Shown here: positions 42,247 through 42,721 of the stretch, piece by piece
Numbering within the stretch: the stretch's first letter is position 1
Layout of the letters: the number at the start of each line of letters is the position of its first letter
Origin: an uncultured Akkermansia sp.
GTDB lineage: Bacteria > Verrucomicrobiota > Verrucomicrobiia > Verrucomicrobiales > Akkermansiaceae
Length of the DNA stretch: 42,721 bases
NCBI GenBank assembly: GCA_947632055.1
Contig: CANRNS010000008.1
Span: 1-42,721, forward strand
Reading direction: 5' to 3'
Notes under the pieces: generated by a model
Databases searched by the model: none
What the model was told of the DNA's origin: nothing
Seen by the model: the letters and a program-made list of their open reading frames with translations, nothing else
Translations under genes and position numbers: made by a program

Positions 42247-42265
42247 CGAAGCGTGATTCTGTAAC
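42227..42265 (+). terminator. Large hairpin spanning the stop codon
   Basis: GTTACAGAATCA (42227-42238) pairs with TGATTCTGTAAC (42254-42265). GCTTC (42239-42243) pairs with GAAGC (42248-42252), with one bulged G at 42253. The loop TGAC contains the stop codon. The 17-bp stem is strong but no T-run follows, so it may act in 3' end formation or mRNA stability rather than as a standard intrinsic terminator. Confidence 0.55.
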
Positions 42266-42613
42266 TATGTACGAGTTACGAGTTACGATGTGGAAGCTAA
42301 CGCGCGTTGCGTGGGGAGGAGCGGAGACGCGCAGTATGCAGGAGATCATCGCTATGCTTCAGATGGAGAGTGTTAACTGGATACGCAGTAAATATGTTCT
42401 TCCTCTCCTCGGCTCTGAATTAAAATACACTCAGCCGGACAGACCTAAAAGCAGGACTCAGAAATACGTTGCAACATCGAAGACGTACGAATCGTGAACA
42501 TCGATGGACTGCATAAGTTACTGTATAAGTTCTATTCAATCACTGTATAAGTTAAGACCCCTCGGGCGGCGGAACGCCACCTGTTTACGATTTTCGATTG
42601 ACGATTTGGGAAG
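42266..42613. other. Downstream intergenic region
   Basis: No convincing gene is present. The frame at 42267-42497 (76 codons) shows no family features. The region contains a tandem ACGAGTT pair (42271-42284), three ACTGyATAAGTT repeats (42508-42553), a small GGCG-GAA-CGCC hairpin (about 42565-42575) and CGATT-rich simple sequence near 42587-42607. Confidence 0.6.
42508..42553. repeat. Three direct copies of ACTGyATAAGTT
   Basis: ACTGCATAAGTT (42508-42519) is followed directly by ACTGTATAAGTT (42520-42531). After a 10-base spacer, ACTGTATAAGTT recurs (42542-42553). The first two are in perfect 12-bp tandem. The function is unknown; they could be binding sites or remnants of a larger intergenic repeat. 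Confidence 0.65.
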
Positions 42614-42641
42614 TCAGCGCGCTTGCGCGCGGAGTTTTTTT
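42614..42641 (+). terminator. Probable Rho-independent terminator
   Basis: GCGCG (42617-42621) pairs with CGCGC (42626-42630) around a CTTG loop. Outside one A/G mismatch, TC (42614-42615) pairs with GA (42632-42633). Seven T residues follow (42635-42641). It would end transcription on the + strand, about 370 bases after the giant gene. Confidence 0.6.
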
Positions 42642-42721
42642 GTGGTACGTCAGGCATGACATGTAGCTGGGGTGAAAGTCCCCAAGAGCCGCTGACAGAA
42701 CGGAATCAAATAGCCAAAGGC
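42642..42721 (+). mobile_element. Probable 5' end of a group II intron (truncated by the window)
   Basis: Sequence starting GTGGT directly after the terminator T-run contains a hairpin GGGG-TGAAAGT-CCCC (42669-42683). It then has GCTGACAGAACGGAATC and AGCCAAAGGC, which resemble domain I of bacterial group II introns. Some group IIC introns are known to insert just downstream of terminators. The intron-encoded reverse transcriptase and domain V would lie beyond the window, so this is a partial call. Confidence 0.5.

Noticed and set aside
33721..40305. Long antisense frames (895 codons at 33721-36408 and 1036 codons at 37195-40305, - strand)
   Set aside because: They lie wholly opposite the giant gene. 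Their translations are rich in R, H, A and V with no domain logic, as expected when a GC-rich, strongly biased coding strand leaves few stops in the opposite frame.
11593..41610. Four RGD tripeptides (near 11593, 18352, 27184 and 41596) as integrin-binding motifs
   Set aside because: A few RGD triplets are expected by chance in a protein this long and glycine/aspartate-rich. One lies in the barrel and the others have no shared context.
36600..42243. PEP-CTERM or LPXTG-type surface anchor
   Set aside because: No PEP motif with a terminal membrane helix and basic tail, and no LPXTG. The protein ends in a strand with a terminal Phe.
460..42246. RTX-type calcium nonapeptide repeats and type I secretion
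   Set aside because: GGxGxDxL-like arrays are absent apart from isolated look-alikes such as GGQGADSL. The C-terminus is a barrel, not a type I signal.
42267..42497. 76-codon frame downstream of the giant gene
   Set aside because: No clear ribosome site, no recognisable family, begins just after the stop-codon hairpin and ends without a following operon. Treated as intergenic.
1..42721. CRISPR array, tRNA or rRNA genes
   Set aside because: Repeats are coding or short intergenic ones without regular unique spacers, and no tRNA cloverleaf or rRNA sequence was recognised.

Overview
The window is almost entirely one gene: a single uninterrupted + strand reading frame, about 41.8 kb long, that encodes a roughly 13,930-residue type V (autotransporter) surface protein. 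The leader beginning MKLHLPTGLRKALLACLAALA, the glycine/threonine/serine-rich beta-helix repeats, the recurring tryptophan junctions and the C-terminal beta-barrel ending in Phe all resemble giant autotransporters of Verrucomicrobiota, especially Akkermansia-like gut lineages. That assignment comes from recognising the style of the protein; no search was run.

Layout. Positions 1-459 are non-coding. They hold a hairpin (9-33), weak promoter-like sequences and four copies of a 19-bp palindrome (ATCTCTTTTNAAAAGAGAT). The gene starts at ATG 460 (an upstream in-frame GTG at 424 is less likely) and ends at TGA 42244-42246. The protein runs: signal peptide; thirteen beta-helical cassettes separated by twelve tryptophan-rich junctions, each preceded by a small cap-like segment; an 18-member 'GDTHITI...VGG' repeat array within cassette 12, containing an isolated EF-hand-like loop; a lysine/aspartate/glutamate-rich cassette 13; an alpha-helical linker; and a beta-barrel of about 280 residues. 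Three families of long repeats (A, B and C) recur in the order A-C-B-C-C-B-A. A and B are versions of one module of about 400 residues.

Downstream, a strong hairpin spans the stop codon. It is followed by about 350 bases without a convincing gene, including three copies of a 12-bp repeat. Then comes a probable Rho-independent terminator whose T-run is immediately followed by sequence resembling the 5' end of a group II intron, cut off by the window edge.

How the parts work together (inference): the leader directs Sec export, the barrel inserts in the outer membrane, and the passenger is displayed as a very long, cysteine-poor fibre, probably an adhesin or surface-coat protein. No enzymatic domain was recognised. 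The promoter-proximal palindromes suggest dedicated regulation or phase variation, and the repeats suggest growth by internal duplication and gene conversion.
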